Positions 7,828 to 17,067 are shown, counted from the stretch's first letter. The stretch is DNA of 42,413 bases from Bacteroidales bacterium UBA4243 (GCA_002396205.1 DGXB01000096.1:1-42413), one strand, 5' to 3'. Notes: a model not told the origin generated them from the sequence alone. Numbers and translations: made by a program.

Positions 7828-10158
7828 CTAAATCTGATTAAACAGTGACTGAATAAACCCCTGGCTCTGGCGGTCGAGTTCGAGGATGTCGCGCTCGTTC
7901 TCTTCCAAGGTGCGCAACGGAACGGGCTTGTAGAAATACTTGTTGAACGAGATTTCGCAGCCTATCTTGGTCGGTGGAAGGTTGATCCAAGCATCGGCCA
8001 CGTATGGACGCACCTCGCGCTGGAAGTATTCGTAGATGTCTTCCTTCACGGGAATCTTCTCCGTGTCGCGCAGGTCGCTGTCGCTTTCATATTCAACATA
8101 TTGGCACACATAGCTACCCTTCTCGCCAGGGTAATAGCCGTAGTCCGACAGACGCTTTTCGTCCACGCCAAAGGTGGCCATCAGTTTCTCCACCTCCTTG
8201 CTGCCAACCTTGTGTTGCTTCTTGACGACGGGAGCGGCTTCGGGGTCGGTCACCGACATGGCCCGGGCTATGGCATTCAATTTGTTGCCTTTCACGTCCA
8301 TCTTCAACGCCTTGGCCGCAGCCTCAATCTTGGCGACAAACAGATTGAAGTCCATGAAGACTTCCGTGCCGATGGCATGCATGAGTTGTTTGGCGGCCTC
8401 CATCAACTCGCGGCGGCTCTGCCATTCCTTGACGCTGATGAGTTTCGCCAATTTCTTGTCGGTCAACTTTATCTCGTTGTCGTTCAAATACTCCTTGATG
8501 TTCGGGATTTCGGCGTCCAATCCTTCAAACACTTGATTGCCGTAAGTCTGATACAGCCATTTTGAAAGTTCGAGTTCGCCATTGTCGTAAAGCAACTCAT
8601 CAATTTTCAGGGCGTTGAACTGGCTCTTCAAGCGCAAAGGCCGCTCGATGGTGACGTTGTAGAAGCGGAAGTCGTCGCCGTCGAAAATCTTGGAGGCCAC
8701 CTTGTCGCCATCGGCTTCCTTTTCCACGAAGTCCATGTAGGTTTTCAGGATGGCATTGCGATGTTCGGGCGTGATGGTGCAGTTGCGCGAGCCTTGGTTT
8801 TTCCTCAGTTTCTCAAAGGCCTGCGAAGCGTCGATCAGCTGCACCTTGCCTTTGCGGTTGTCGGCCTTCTTGTTGGTCAAAAGCCAAACGTAGGTAGTGA
8901 TGCCTGTATTATAGAAGATGTTGTTAGGCAATTGGATGATGGCATCCACCAAGTCATTCTCAATCAGATAGCGACGGATATTGCTCTCACCGCTACCCGC
9001 ATCGCCCGTAAACAGTGACGACCCATTGTGAATGGAAGCCACACGGCTGCCTTGTGGCTGGAACTCCAAAGGCTTCATCTTGTCGACTTCTTCGAGCATA
9101 AACAGCAGTTGCCCGTCGGAAGTGCGCGGCGTGCTGTCGAGCACTTCTTCTTCACCTGCGAAATTGGTCAACGACAGTTCAAAACGATGGTCAAGCAAGG
9201 TCTTTTCGTGGTAAATCTTCTCCTTGTCGGTCTTCCACGACTTGCCGTATGGCGGATTGGTGATCATATAGCCAAACGACTTGTCGGAAAAGGCGTTATC
9301 GGTAATGGTGTTGCCCAAGTGCATTCCACTTGGATCGACACCTTTGATAATCAAGTCGGACTTGCAAATGGCGTATGTCTCTGGGTTGATTTCGGTTCCC
9401 GACAGTTGGATAGCCGCACTCCTGACACCGATATCCATAAGGTATTCACGGCTTTCCGTCAACATTCCACCAGAGCCACATGCTGGGTCGTACAATGAGA
9501 TAATCTTGGGAAGGTTGTCCTTCACGGGTTCAAAAACGAGGTGCGCCAACAGCGAAATGGCATCTCGGGGCGTGAAGTGTTCGCCCGCTTCCTCGTTGTT
9601 CTCCTCGTTGAAACGACGCAGCAGCTCCTCAAACACGGTACCCATGCCAATGTTGGTCATGGCAGGCAACATGATGCCATCGGGGTCTTTCACCTCCTTG
9701 TCAGTCAGGTTGATGCGAGGGTCGGTGATTTTCTCGATGATGGACAAGAGCCGGTCGTTGTCGGCCAACTTGCGTGCTTTGTTGTAATACTCGAAGTTCT
9801 TCAGCACATCGCGCACGTTCTCGCTGAAGCCGTTTAAATACTCCACGAAATTGTCGTAAAGGATGTCGTTGTTGTCCGAAGCTTGTGATTTCAGGCGGTT
9901 CAGTGTCCACTTGCTGGTATTGAAAAAACTCAATCCAGTGATGTCTTTCAACACGCCCTCGTCCATATTGTCCAGCCCACTTTCCTCGATCTCCTGTTCC
10001 ACTTCTTCCTTGGTAGGCTCAAGCAAGGCATCCAAACGGCGCAACACCACCATGGGCAATATGACATCACGATATTGGCCACGCAAAAAAACATCGCGTA
10101 GCACATCGTCGGCAATCGACCAAATAAACGAAACTATTTGATTATGTGATATTTCCAT
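7828..10158 (-). CDS. hsdM: Type I restriction enzyme, M (N6-adenine methylase) subunit
   Basis: HsdM is the SAM-dependent adenine-N6 methyltransferase of the type I complex; with HsdS it protects host DNA. In 776 residues the N-terminal helical domain (about 1-150) is followed by the catalytic domain. The SAM-binding motif is DPACGSGGM (224-232) and the catalytic motif IV is NPPY (301-304). It is longer than the common 500-residue HsdM because of an extended C-terminal region (about 490-776) that lacks any motif I recognise. It is the first gene of the five-gene hsd operon and starts with ATG at 10156-10158, just downstream of a well-formed Bacteroidota promoter. Confidence 0.96.
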   Translation of the reverse strand: MEISHNQIVSFIWSIADDVLRDVFLRGQYRDVILPMVVLRRLDALLEPTKEEVEQEIEESGLDNMDEGVLKDITGLSFFNTSKWTLNRLKSQASDNNDILYDNFVEYLNGFSENVRDVLKNFEYYNKARKLADNDRLLSIIEKITDPRINLTDKEVKDPDGIMLPAMTNIGMGTVFEELLRRFNEENNEEAGEHFTPRDAISLLAHLVFEPVKDNLPKIISLYDPACGSGGMLTESREYLMDIGVRSAAIQLSGTEINPETYAICKSDLIIKGVDPSGMHLGNTITDNAFSDKSFGYMITNPPYGKSWKTDKEKIYHEKTLLDHRFELSLTNFAGEEEVLDSTPRTSDGQLLFMLEEVDKMKPLEFQPQGSRVASIHNGSSLFTGDAGSGESNIRRYLIENDLVDAIIQLPNNIFYNTGITTYVWLLTNKKADNRKGKVQLIDASQAFEKLRKNQGSRNCTITPEHRNAILKTYMDFVEKEADGDKVASKIFDGDDFRFYNVTIERPLRLKSQFNALKIDELLYDNGELELSKWLYQTYGNQVFEGLDAEIPNIKEYLNDNEIKLTDKKLAKLISVKEWQSRRELMEAAKQLMHAIGTEVFMDFNLFVAKIEAAAKALKMDVKGNKLNAIARAMSVTDPEAAPVVKKQHKVGSKEVEKLMATFGVDEKRLSDYGYYPGEKGSYVCQYVEYESDSDLRDTEKIPVKEDIYEYFQREVRPYVADAWINLPPTKIGCEISFNKYFYKPVPLRTLEENERDILELDRQSQGFIQSLFNQI

Positions 10159-10198
10159 AAATTAACAAATATTCAATCCAATGTTCTCTACAGCGTTT

Positions 10199-10230
10199 CA
10201 AAAATACAAAGAAAATCCGATTCCACCAAA
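10199..10230 (-). promoter_or_regulatory. Bacteroidota-type promoter of the hsd operon
   Basis: On the minus strand, a -33 TTTG (10227-10230) and a -7 TATTTTTG (10199-10206) are separated by 20 bp, matching the TTTG/TAnnTTTG consensus of the primary sigma factor. The predicted transcript starts about 35 nt before the hsdM ATG. No other strong promoter was seen within the five genes. Confidence 0.7.
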
Positions 10231-10280
10231 TAATAAGTTACCCAAACACAAAATAACAAACCCGCAAGCCTATTTTTCCC

Positions 10281-10288
10281 TACCTTTG
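10281..10288 (+). promoter_or_regulatory. -7 box for the DUF3667 gene
   Basis: TACCTTTG matches TAnnTTTG and lies 18 bp before the ATG at 10307. It decides the start: the upstream ATG at 10181 in the same frame would lie before the promoter. No clear -33 TTTG is present. Confidence 0.55.
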
Positions 10289-10306
10289 CCCCAAAAACCG
10301 AACAGC

Positions 10307-11230
10307 ATGGAAAACGAAATACAAACCGCTCCTGAGACCCAAACCGAGGTCGCCGATTGCGATGCCTCTAACACCACAAAATGCCTCAACTGTGGCACCG
10401 AGTTCGAAGGCAAGTATTGCCCAGAATGTGGGCAGAAGGCCGACACGAGCCGCTTCACGATGAAGTTCATTTCCCAGAACCTTCTCACCGCCATTCTCAG
10501 CAACGACGGCGGCGTTTGGTTCACGCTCAAAAACCTCTTCACCCGTCCCAGCGCGATGGTTGTCGAAATCCTCAACGGAAAGCGCAAACGCTACTTCTCC
10601 CCTTTCCCCATGCTGTTTTTCGCCCTGACGGTCTACATCCTGCTGTTTACGTTCACCGGCAGCCGCCAATCCATTCAAGAACTGGAAAGCTTAAGCGTTG
10701 AAGACACAGAGACCGCGAAATCCGACACGACAGTTTTTTCTTCAGACCTGGAGAGAAAAGAGTCCGTTAAAGAAGAAATAACCAACAGGGTGAGTTGGTA
10801 TTTAGGAACTGCAATCAAATTCTACAACAACCACTACACTGCGGTCTTCATGTTGACCTTGCCCATCCTTCTCCTCGCAACACGGGCTTGGTATGGCAAA
10901 AGCAACAGAAAACGTTATTATCAAGCGGAATATCTTGTCGCCATCGTCTATGCGATGGTCATGGTGGTCCTTTTTCGATGTTTGGTCAGCCTTGTGTATC
11001 TGTTTTCGGAACGAGCCTCCGACGTTATCAACAACTTTCTCATGGTGGTCATCGTTGCTGCCTTCACAGCTTGTTTCCAAAAGATGCTGGGGTTCAGCAT
11101 CGCGAAGACAGCCTGGCGTAGCATACTGGCGATTGTGTTGTATTACATCATTTTGGGCGCCCTCTTATTAGGCGTCTTTTTGATTCTCATCTTTTTCGTC
11201 TTCTTCGTCGTCAAGCGGCAACAAGGATAA
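10307..11230 (+). CDS. DUF3667 family membrane protein with N-terminal zinc ribbon
   Basis: The 307-residue protein opens with a short acidic tail, then a zinc ribbon with four cysteines in two CxxC pairs (C26/C29 and C38/C41, in CLNCG and CPECGQ). Next comes the DUF3667 signature region (FTLKNLFTRPSAMVVEIL, GKRKRYFSPFPMLFF). The rest holds about five hydrophobic segments, the first being ALTVYILLF, so it is an inner-membrane protein. DUF3667 is common in Bacteroidota and has no known function. The start was chosen from the -7 box at 10281; the 42 codons upstream look non-coding. It is convergent with trkH, with an 11-bp gap. Confidence 0.85.
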   Translation: MENEIQTAPETQTEVADCDASNTTKCLNCGTEFEGKYCPECGQKADTSRFTMKFISQNLLTAILSNDGGVWFTLKNLFTRPSAMVVEILNGKRKRYFSPFPMLFFALTVYILLFTFTGSRQSIQELESLSVEDTETAKSDTTVFSSDLERKESVKEEITNRVSWYLGTAIKFYNNHYTAVFMLTLPILLLATRAWYGKSNRKRYYQAEYLVAIVYAMVMVVLFRCLVSLVYLFSERASDVINNFLMVVIVAAFTACFQKMLGFSIAKTAWRSILAIVLYYIILGALLLGVFLILIFFVFFVVKRQQG

Positions 11231-11241
11231 AGGACATGAGC

Positions 11242-12744
11242 TCACTTCGCCCGCCAGAAGCTCCGAGTGAAGAGCAGCAAAATGGTGAAAATCTCGAGAC
11301 GGCCCACCAGCATGTCGAACGAGAGGAGCCACTTGGCGAAGTTGGAGATGCCGTCGAACGTGCCGCTCGGGCCGGTGATGCCCGTGCCGGGGCCGTAGTT
11401 GCTGAAACAGGTCAGGAACGACACAGCGCCGTCCTCAAGGCTCATGCCCGCCGCCGAAAGCGCCACCACGTTGACCATGAACAAGAGGATGAACAGCGAG
11501 AAGAACGACACCACGCGCTTCAGGGCCATGTCGTCGACGATTTGTCCGGAAACCTTGACGTTGTAGACGCTCGACGAATGGATCAGCTCATAGACCGTCT
11601 TCTTGATGTACTTGAACAGCACGATGACACGCACCATCTTGATGCCGCCGCTGGTGGAACCCGCGCAACCGCCCACAATCATCAAGACCACGGTCGGGAT
11701 GACGAAAAGCCTGCCCCAAGTGTCGTAATCGTAGTTGCTGCCCTGGAAACCCGTGTTCGAAAGCAAGGCCACCACATGGAACAGTGAGGTTCGGATGCGG
11801 TCGAGGGTGGTCTGCGGATGCGAAGCCAGCTGCTCATCGGTGATGACATCGAGGCGCGGGGCAAAATAGAAACGCGCCACGAACAACACAGTGAAAAGCA
11901 GGATGGCCAACAGGTACCACCGCAGCTCCTCGTTCTTCCTGATCACGTCGAAACGACCGTTGAACAAGAAGTGGTACATCGCGAAGTTGATGCCCGAAAG
12001 AAGCATGAAGAAGATGCAAACGAACTCGATGTAGTTGGACTGGAAATAGCCGATGCTGGCCTGATGGGTGCTGAAGCCGCCCGTGGCGATGGTCGTAAGT
12101 GCGTGGCACACAGCGTCGAACCTGTTCATCGGGCCTAAAGCATAGGCAATGGCGCACATCAGCGTAAGGGCGATGTAGATGATCCACAGCAGGCGCGAGG
12201 TGGCTCCCATCGTGGGGGCCAATTTCTCGACGCTCAAGCCCGGAGCCTCGGCGGCGAAGAGCGACATCTTCTTTGAGCCTTTGGCCACCGACGGGATGAA
12301 GGCCAAGGTGAACACCACCACGCCCAAGCCGCCCAACCACTGCATGATGCTACGCCAAAAGAGGATGCCATGCGGCTGCTGGTCGATGTTGCCCAGCACC
12401 GTGGCACCCGTGGTCGAGAAGCCCGACATGGTCTCGAAGAAGGCATCGGTCACGTTGTCGACCGTGCCATACATCAGGAAAGGCAACATGCCGAAAACCG
12501 AGAACAGTATCCACGACAAGGCGACCACCATGAAGGTGTCGCGGATCTGCAAGTTGCTCTTCTTTTGCGAATTGCCGATATTGTAAAGCAAAAGCCCGAC
12601 GGCACCCGTCAGCCCGGCAGTGAGAAGGAAATAACGGGCATCGCCCTCCCCTGCCACGCGTTGGTAGTGGAGCGCCACTGCAGCAGTGAGCAGCAAAGCC
12701 GCCGTCTCGATCAGCAGAAGGACACCAAAGAGCTTGCTTTTCAT
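11242..12744 (-). CDS. trkH: Potassium uptake protein TrkH/KtrB family
   Basis: This integral membrane subunit moves K+ across the inner membrane. The 500 residues show the four pore-loop repeats of the Trk/Ktr/HKT superfamily, each with its filter glycine: GFSTTGATVL, TIATGGFSTH, LLSNTGFQGS and CFSNYGPGTG. About ten membrane helices surround them. The usual cytoplasmic NAD-binding partner, TrkA, is not encoded next to it here. The ATG at 12742-12744 is preceded by an AAAGGA ribosome site. The spacer upstream contains repeats but no clear TAnnTTTG box. Confidence 0.93.
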   Translation of the reverse strand: MKSKLFGVLLLIETAALLLTAAVALHYQRVAGEGDARYFLLTAGLTGAVGLLLYNIGNSQKKSNLQIRDTFMVVALSWILFSVFGMLPFLMYGTVDNVTDAFFETMSGFSTTGATVLGNIDQQPHGILFWRSIMQWLGGLGVVVFTLAFIPSVAKGSKKMSLFAAEAPGLSVEKLAPTMGATSRLLWIIYIALTLMCAIAYALGPMNRFDAVCHALTTIATGGFSTHQASIGYFQSNYIEFVCIFFMLLSGINFAMYHFLFNGRFDVIRKNEELRWYLLAILLFTVLFVARFYFAPRLDVITDEQLASHPQTTLDRIRTSLFHVVALLSNTGFQGSNYDYDTWGRLFVIPTVVLMIVGGCAGSTSGGIKMVRVIVLFKYIKKTVYELIHSSSVYNVKVSGQIVDDMALKRVVSFFSLFILLFMVNVVALSAAGMSLEDGAVSFLTCFSNYGPGTGITGPSGTFDGISNFAKWLLSFDMLVGRLEIFTILLLFTRSFWRAK

Positions 12745-12814
12745 TATATCTTGTTTTTCCTTTAGGGCATCCGCCCTTTTTCCCGACGTTTCACATCGGA
12801 TTGTATTTTATTTT

Positions 12815-12915
12815 GCAGGGGTTTGCACCACCTGCGTTTTTCATGCATGTTTTGGATGCATTTTTTGTTGCAGGGGTTTACACCGCCTGCCTAATATCTG
12901 TCGTCCCTACGGGAC
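12815..12915. repeat. Dispersed spacer repeat (two 21-bp units plus a GTCCCTACGGGAC palindrome)
   Basis: Two units of GCAGGGGTTT(G/T)(C/A)CACC(A/G)CCTGC type lie at 12815-12835 and 12870-12890, followed by the palindrome GTCCCTACGGGAC at 12903-12915. The same two components recur in reverse orientation at 15450-15552, so this is a dispersed family rather than a local accident. The remainder of the spacer (12916-12969) is an AACTGAACAACTG-type simple sequence. Confidence 0.7.
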
Positions 12916-12969
12916 TGGTTTCAACTGCCAACTGAACAACCGAACAACTGAACAACTGAAAACTATCAG

Positions 12970-13371
12970 TTAACTCCACGGTTGCGCCCAGCCGTCGCCA
13001 TAGTCGAAGTCGTCGTCATCGTCCTCATCCTTGAAGGAGTCGTCGGAATAAGGCTTCACCCAGGTGCGGAACTTGGCCGACGAGATGGCCGTGATTTCGC
13101 CGTCCGACTCAGGGGCAACGGCGATGTCGATGTCGTCGGAGGCCAATTCCTTGAGCCAGTGCTCCAATTCGGAGAAGCCCATGTCGGTCACCGTGTAGCC
13201 CTCCCAGTCGCCTTGAGCGGCACGCGCCGCCGATTCCTCTGATTCCCAGAGGGGTATGTAAGGTTCGCCGTTGTTGTCCTCCAGCATGGCGAAGAAGCCT
13301 TCCTTGGCCTCAAGCAGCCACACCTTGCGCGTTTCGAGGATGGCGTTGATGAATTTTTCCAGTTTTTCCAT
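12970..13371 (-). CDS. DUF2750 domain protein
   Basis: A soluble 133-residue protein. The core (KVWLLEAKEGFFAML, PLWESEESA, EGYTVTDMGFSELEHWL) matches the DUF2750 pattern, a family of unknown function. The C-terminus is very acidic (DEDDDDDFDYGDG) and ends in QPWS. The start is the ATG at 13369-13371, 2 bp after the yidC stop, so it is translated as the second gene of a yidC operon. The much longer open frame reaching back to 13635 is antiframe noise over yidC. No signal peptide is seen. Confidence 0.82.
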   Translation of the reverse strand: MEKLEKFINAILETRKVWLLEAKEGFFAMLEDNNGEPYIPLWESEESAARAAQGDWEGYTVTDMGFSELEHWLKELASDDIDIAVAPESDGEITAISSAKFRTWVKPYSDDSFKDEDDDDDFDYGDGWAQPWS

Positions 13372-13373
13372 AA

Positions 13374-15317
13374 TCAACGTTTCTTTTGTTGTTGCTGCAA
13401 CCTGGCCTGTTGTTTTTGGGCTTCCTCCAAGCGTTTCTGGAAGTTGCTCTTCTTCACGGGCTTCTTCTTGTTGGCCTCGATGGTGGCACGCACCTTGTTC
13501 TCGTCGATCATCTTGCGGAAGACGAACATCTGGATGAAGGTGATGATGTTGACCAACATGTAATAATAGCTCAAGCCTGCCGAATAGTTGTTGAAGATGG
13601 CGAAGAACATGATGGGCATCAGGTACATCATCCACTTCATCGGCTTCATCTGCGGGTTGCTCGAATAGTCCATCTGCTTGTTGTTCACATAGGTATAGAT
13701 GAGCGTGGTGATGGTCATCAGGATGGTGAAGAGGCTGAGGTGGTCCATGCCGAGGAACTTCGGGAACTCAACGATGCTGTCGTAGGTCGAGAGGTCGTCG
13801 GCCCAAAGGAAAGGCTGTTGGCGCAACTCGATACTGGCAGGGAAGAAACGGAAGATGGCGATGAGGATGGGGAACTGCAACAGCGCGGGCAGGCATCCCG
13901 AGGCGGGACTCACGCCGGCCTGACGCTGAAGGTTCAGGATGGCTTGTTGTTTCTTCATTGCGTCCTCCTCCTTGGGATATTTCTCGTTGATGGCGTCCAT
14001 TTCGGGCTTCAGCACGCGGGTGATGGCCGACGACTTGTAGGACTTGAACGCCAAGGGGAACAGCAAGGTCTTGATGATGATGGTCAGGATGAGGATGACG
14101 ATACCGTAGTTCCAGCCGTATTGGCTCAGCCAGTTGAACACGGCGATGACGCCATAGTTGATCCATCTGATCAAGAAGAAGTTGCCCAAGTTGATTTGGT
14201 CTTGGAGGCCGATCTTATAGCTGCGCAAGGTCTTGAAGTGGTTGGGGCCGAAATAGAGTGACATCGGGATGAGGTTGGTCTCGGCGTTGTAGTCGTAAGG
14301 CACCTCGATGTTGGCCGACATCGACTTGTAGTAGCGAGGGTTGTTGGAGCGGCGGTTTTGCATGGCCATCTTGGCGTTCTCGAAGCCGTTGTCGGCTACG
14401 ATGACGTTGCAGAAGAAACGCTGCTTGAACGAAATCCACTTCAGCTTGTTGGTGACGGTCTGCTCGCTGTCCTTGTTCACCACGAGGTGGTCGACATCCT
14501 TGTCGTTGAGCGAGCGGAAATACACCGACTCGTCGGCAAAGCGGTCGGCGCTCTTCTCCTGTTTCATCAGGTCGACGGCCCAATCGATGCTCATATAGTC
14601 GGCGTTGTTGGCGATGATGTCTTTCATGCCCACCGTGCGAATGTCGAAGTCAAGCATGTAGTTGTCGTAAGGTATGGTGTAGACGAACTCGATGTATTTG
14701 TTGGGGTCGTCGGTGCAAAGGCGCTGGGCGAACACGATGCTGTCGCCTTCGGCCACCGTCATGTCGCCGCCGTTGTAGGGCCGTCCGTTCACATAAGGCC
14801 TGAAATAGAACTGCGACGTGTTGACGATGCGGTTCTGTGCGAAGAACGAAAGGTCAAACAGGGCCGTTTCGGGGTCAAACGGGATGAGCGGCAGCGAATC
14901 GTAGGTCTTGTAATCCTTCAGCTCAACTTGTTTCAGGAAGCCGCCTTTGTTACTAAAGGTGAGGCGTTGCAGCTGGTTCTCAATGGTGACGAATTGCTCC
15001 TCGCCTTCAGCCGATCCTGCAAACACGCCGTATTTGTCGCGCAAGGCGTATTGCCTCTGCATGGCGATGGAGGCCGAGTCCATGAGAGCCAATTGGGCCG
15101 TGTCGGTCTGCAACGCTGCCAACTGTGCATCAGCTTTTTTGCGTTCGGCCTGTCGCAACGAGTCCAAGGCCATTTCTTCGAGCCGCACCCGCCGAATGGA
15201 GTCTTGAATACGCTGTTGCTCAGCGATTTGCTCTTTCGACGGAGTCATAAAATACATCCAGCCGAAGAGGATGGCTGCGATGAGGACAAAACCAAGAAGG
15301 GTGTTTTTATTGTTCAT
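13374..15317 (-). CDS. yidC: Membrane protein insertase YidC
   Basis: YidC inserts and folds inner-membrane proteins, alone or with SecYEG. The 647-residue protein has the Gram-negative layout: an N-terminal membrane anchor (MNNKNTLLGFVLIAAILFGW), a long periplasmic beta domain (about 60-360), then the conserved five-helix insertase core (about 370-600, with LFPLAFKSYKSSAIT and ASGCLPALLQFPILIAIFRF). A basic, glutamine-rich tail ends in QQQQKKR. The longer open frame to 15389 is rejected because a TAnnTTTG box sits at 15346-15353, inside it; the ATG at 15315-15317 follows that promoter by about 30 bp. Confidence 0.96.
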   Translation of the reverse strand: MNNKNTLLGFVLIAAILFGWMYFMTPSKEQIAEQQRIQDSIRRVRLEEMALDSLRQAERKKADAQLAALQTDTAQLALMDSASIAMQRQYALRDKYGVFAGSAEGEEQFVTIENQLQRLTFSNKGGFLKQVELKDYKTYDSLPLIPFDPETALFDLSFFAQNRIVNTSQFYFRPYVNGRPYNGGDMTVAEGDSIVFAQRLCTDDPNKYIEFVYTIPYDNYMLDFDIRTVGMKDIIANNADYMSIDWAVDLMKQEKSADRFADESVYFRSLNDKDVDHLVVNKDSEQTVTNKLKWISFKQRFFCNVIVADNGFENAKMAMQNRRSNNPRYYKSMSANIEVPYDYNAETNLIPMSLYFGPNHFKTLRSYKIGLQDQINLGNFFLIRWINYGVIAVFNWLSQYGWNYGIVILILTIIIKTLLFPLAFKSYKSSAITRVLKPEMDAINEKYPKEEDAMKKQQAILNLQRQAGVSPASGCLPALLQFPILIAIFRFFPASIELRQQPFLWADDLSTYDSIVEFPKFLGMDHLSLFTILMTITTLIYTYVNNKQMDYSSNPQMKPMKWMMYLMPIMFFAIFNNYSAGLSYYYMLVNIITFIQMFVFRKMIDENKVRATIEANKKKPVKKSNFQKRLEEAQKQQARLQQQQKKR

Positions 15318-15345
15318 TAGGGTCAGAATTTTGCAAAATAGGGCG

Positions 15346-15353
15346 CAAAAATA
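15346..15353 (-). promoter_or_regulatory. -7 box of the yidC operon
   Basis: TATTTTTG on the minus strand, with a TTTG about 22 bp upstream, matches the Bacteroidota promoter pattern. It lies 28 bp before the chosen yidC ATG and fixes that start. Confidence 0.6.
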
Positions 15354-15449
15354 CGAAAAAAGTGGGTTTGGGAAACAAATCTGAAACAAATCCTATCCAA
15401 ATTACCCTGAATGGCCCTATCTTGTCACCCAATCACCCAGCCTCACCTA

Positions 15450-15552
15450 GTCCCGTAGGGACGGCACACCAGTAAGCAGGCGACGTGAGTCCCTGCAAAG
15501 TAAGCAGGCGGCGTGAGTCCCTGCAAAGTAAGCAGGCGACGTGAGTCCCTGC
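15450..15552. repeat. Three 28-bp tandem units of a dispersed spacer repeat plus palindrome
   Basis: The 21-bp core GCAGGCG(A/G)CGTGAGTCCCTGC occurs at 15476-15496, 15504-15524 and 15532-15552 with an exact 28-bp period, preceded by the palindrome GTCCCGTAGGGAC at 15450-15462. The core is partly self-complementary (GCAGG...CCTGC). It is the inverted counterpart of the elements at 12815-12915, so related repeats bracket the yidC operon. Confidence 0.75.
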
Positions 15553-15585
15553 AAAAAAAGACGCGGAACCCGAAAGTCCCGCGTC
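15553..15585 (-). terminator. Rho-independent terminator of the GAPDH gene
   Basis: On the minus strand, GACGCGG and CCGCGTC form a 7-bp GC-rich stem with a 12-nt loop, followed by seven T. It lies about 30 bp after the GAPDH stop codon. Confidence 0.8.
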
Positions 15586-15612
15586 CCATAGTCTCGCGTT
15601 TCGCGACCTAAA

Positions 15613-17067
15613 TCAATAATAGCGATAGCTCTTCACCTGGCCAATGTGGCGGGCGAGGCGGACCACCTGGTTGCTGTAGCCGAACTCGTTGTCGTACCAC
15701 AGATACAGGATCACGGTCTTGCCGTCTTCGCTGACCTTGGTGGCCGGCGCGTCGAAGATGCAGGCGCACGAGTCGCCGATGCCGTCGCTCGAGACGAACT
15801 CGGTGTTGCTGCTGAAGCGGATCTGCTCGATGAGGTTGCCCTCCAAACAGGCCTTGCGGAAGGCTTCGTTCACCTCTTCGACGGTGGTCTCACGTTCAAG
15901 GTCGAGGGCCAGCACTGCCAATGAGACGTCGGGCGTAGGCACACGCACGGCGTTGCTCGTCAGCTTGCCTTTCAGCTCGGGGATGGCTTTGGCTGCGGCC
16001 TTGCCGGCACCCGTCTCGGTGATGACCATGTTCAAGGCGGCGCTGCGGCCACGACGCTCCTTCTTGTGGTAGTTGTCCAAGAGGTTCTGGTCGTTGGTGT
16101 AGCTGTGGATGGTCTCGATGTGGCCCTTCACGATGCCGAAGTTCTTCAGCATGACCTCAAGGCCAGGCACGATGGCGTTGGTGGTGCAGCTGGCAGCCGA
16201 GAAGATCTTTTCGTTCTCAAGGTCGAGTGTGTCTTGGTTGACACCATAAACCACATTCGGGATGTCGCCCTTGCCGGGAGCGGTGAGCAGCACCTTGCTG
16301 ACACCCTTGGCCTGGAGGTGACGCGACAACGACTCACGGTCGCGGAAGGCACCCGTGTTGTCGATGAGCAAGGCATCGTTGATGCCATATTCGGTGTAGT
16401 CGAGGTCCTCGGGGTTCTTGGCTTCGAGGAAAAGGATCTTTTGGCCGTTGACCATCATGGCGTTTTCGCCCGGAATAGGCGTGCACACGCCGTGGAAGTA
16501 ACGGTGCACCGAGTCGGTACGGAACAGGTTGATACGCTTGGCAATATCCTCAGGCGAGTTCTTGCGGGTGACGATGGCACGCACGCGCAAAGCGTCGCCA
16601 CGGCCCGCCATCTCCGTCATTTCGCGGCAGAGGATACGTCCGATACGACCGAAGCCGTAGAGGATGACGTCCTGCACCTTGTTGCTGCGCGGCACGGCAT
16701 CAATGATGTAGCTGAGCTTGTCGCGGACAAACTTCGTCACGTCGTTATTGTACTTTTCGTGCTCGTCAGTCCACTCCGAGTTGAGGCGGCCTAAGTCGAT
16801 GCGAGCCGGAGCCAAGTTCTCGGCTAACAAAGCCTTGGCGATGAGAAGCGAATCCTGCACACGGACGGGCTTGCCCAACACGTTGGCGGCACGCAGGTGC
16901 TTGTTCAGGATCTTGCCCGAGCCACGGTTGACCAGCAGCGAACGCAACATGATGAGTTCCACTGATTTGTCGTACCACAGTTTACCTACGATGTTAATAA
17001 GTTCGTTGGCGGCTTTTTCGTTTTCGTTCCAAGCCTTCAAGGAAGTTTCGAAATTGTCGTTGTTCAT
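15613..17067 (-). CDS. Glyceraldehyde-3-phosphate dehydrogenase, long form with N-terminal extension
   Basis: GAPDH oxidises glyceraldehyde-3-phosphate to 1,3-bisphosphoglycerate with NAD(P)+ in glycolysis, or the reverse in gluconeogenesis. The catalytic core begins near residue 133: nucleotide-binding YGFGRIGR (137-144), active-site Cys294 in SAASCTTN, and His321 in TIHSYTND. Before it is a helical extension of about 130 residues not found in the usual 335-residue enzyme, giving 484 in total; long GAPDHs of this type are known in several bacteria. The ATG at 17065-17067 is supported by the -7 box at 17113. The gene is monocistronic with its own terminator. Cofactor preference cannot be read confidently. 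Confidence 0.94.
   Translation of the reverse strand: MNNDNFETSLKAWNENEKAANELINIVGKLWYDKSVELIMLRSLLVNRGSGKILNKHLRAANVLGKPVRVQDSLLIAKALLAENLAPARIDLGRLNSEWTDEHEKYNNDVTKFVRDKLSYIIDAVPRSNKVQDVILYGFGRIGRILCREMTEMAGRGDALRVRAIVTRKNSPEDIAKRINLFRTDSVHRYFHGVCTPIPGENAMMVNGQKILFLEAKNPEDLDYTEYGINDALLIDNTGAFRDRESLSRHLQAKGVSKVLLTAPGKGDIPNVVYGVNQDTLDLENEKIFSAASCTTNAIVPGLEVMLKNFGIVKGHIETIHSYTNDQNLLDNYHKKERRGRSAALNMVITETGAGKAAAKAIPELKGKLTSNAVRVPTPDVSLAVLALDLERETTVEEVNEAFRKACLEGNLIEQIRFSSNTEFVSSDGIGDSCACIFDAPATKVSEDGKTVILYLWYDNEFGYSNQVVRLARHIGQVKSYRYY

Noticed and set aside
10181..10306. 42-residue N-terminal extension of the DUF3667 protein
   Set aside because: It would begin upstream of the TACCTTTG box and has no features of coding sequence.
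13372..13635. N-terminal extension of the DUF2750 protein
   Set aside because: The extension is an out-of-frame reading of yidC; the ATG at 13371 directly follows the yidC stop.
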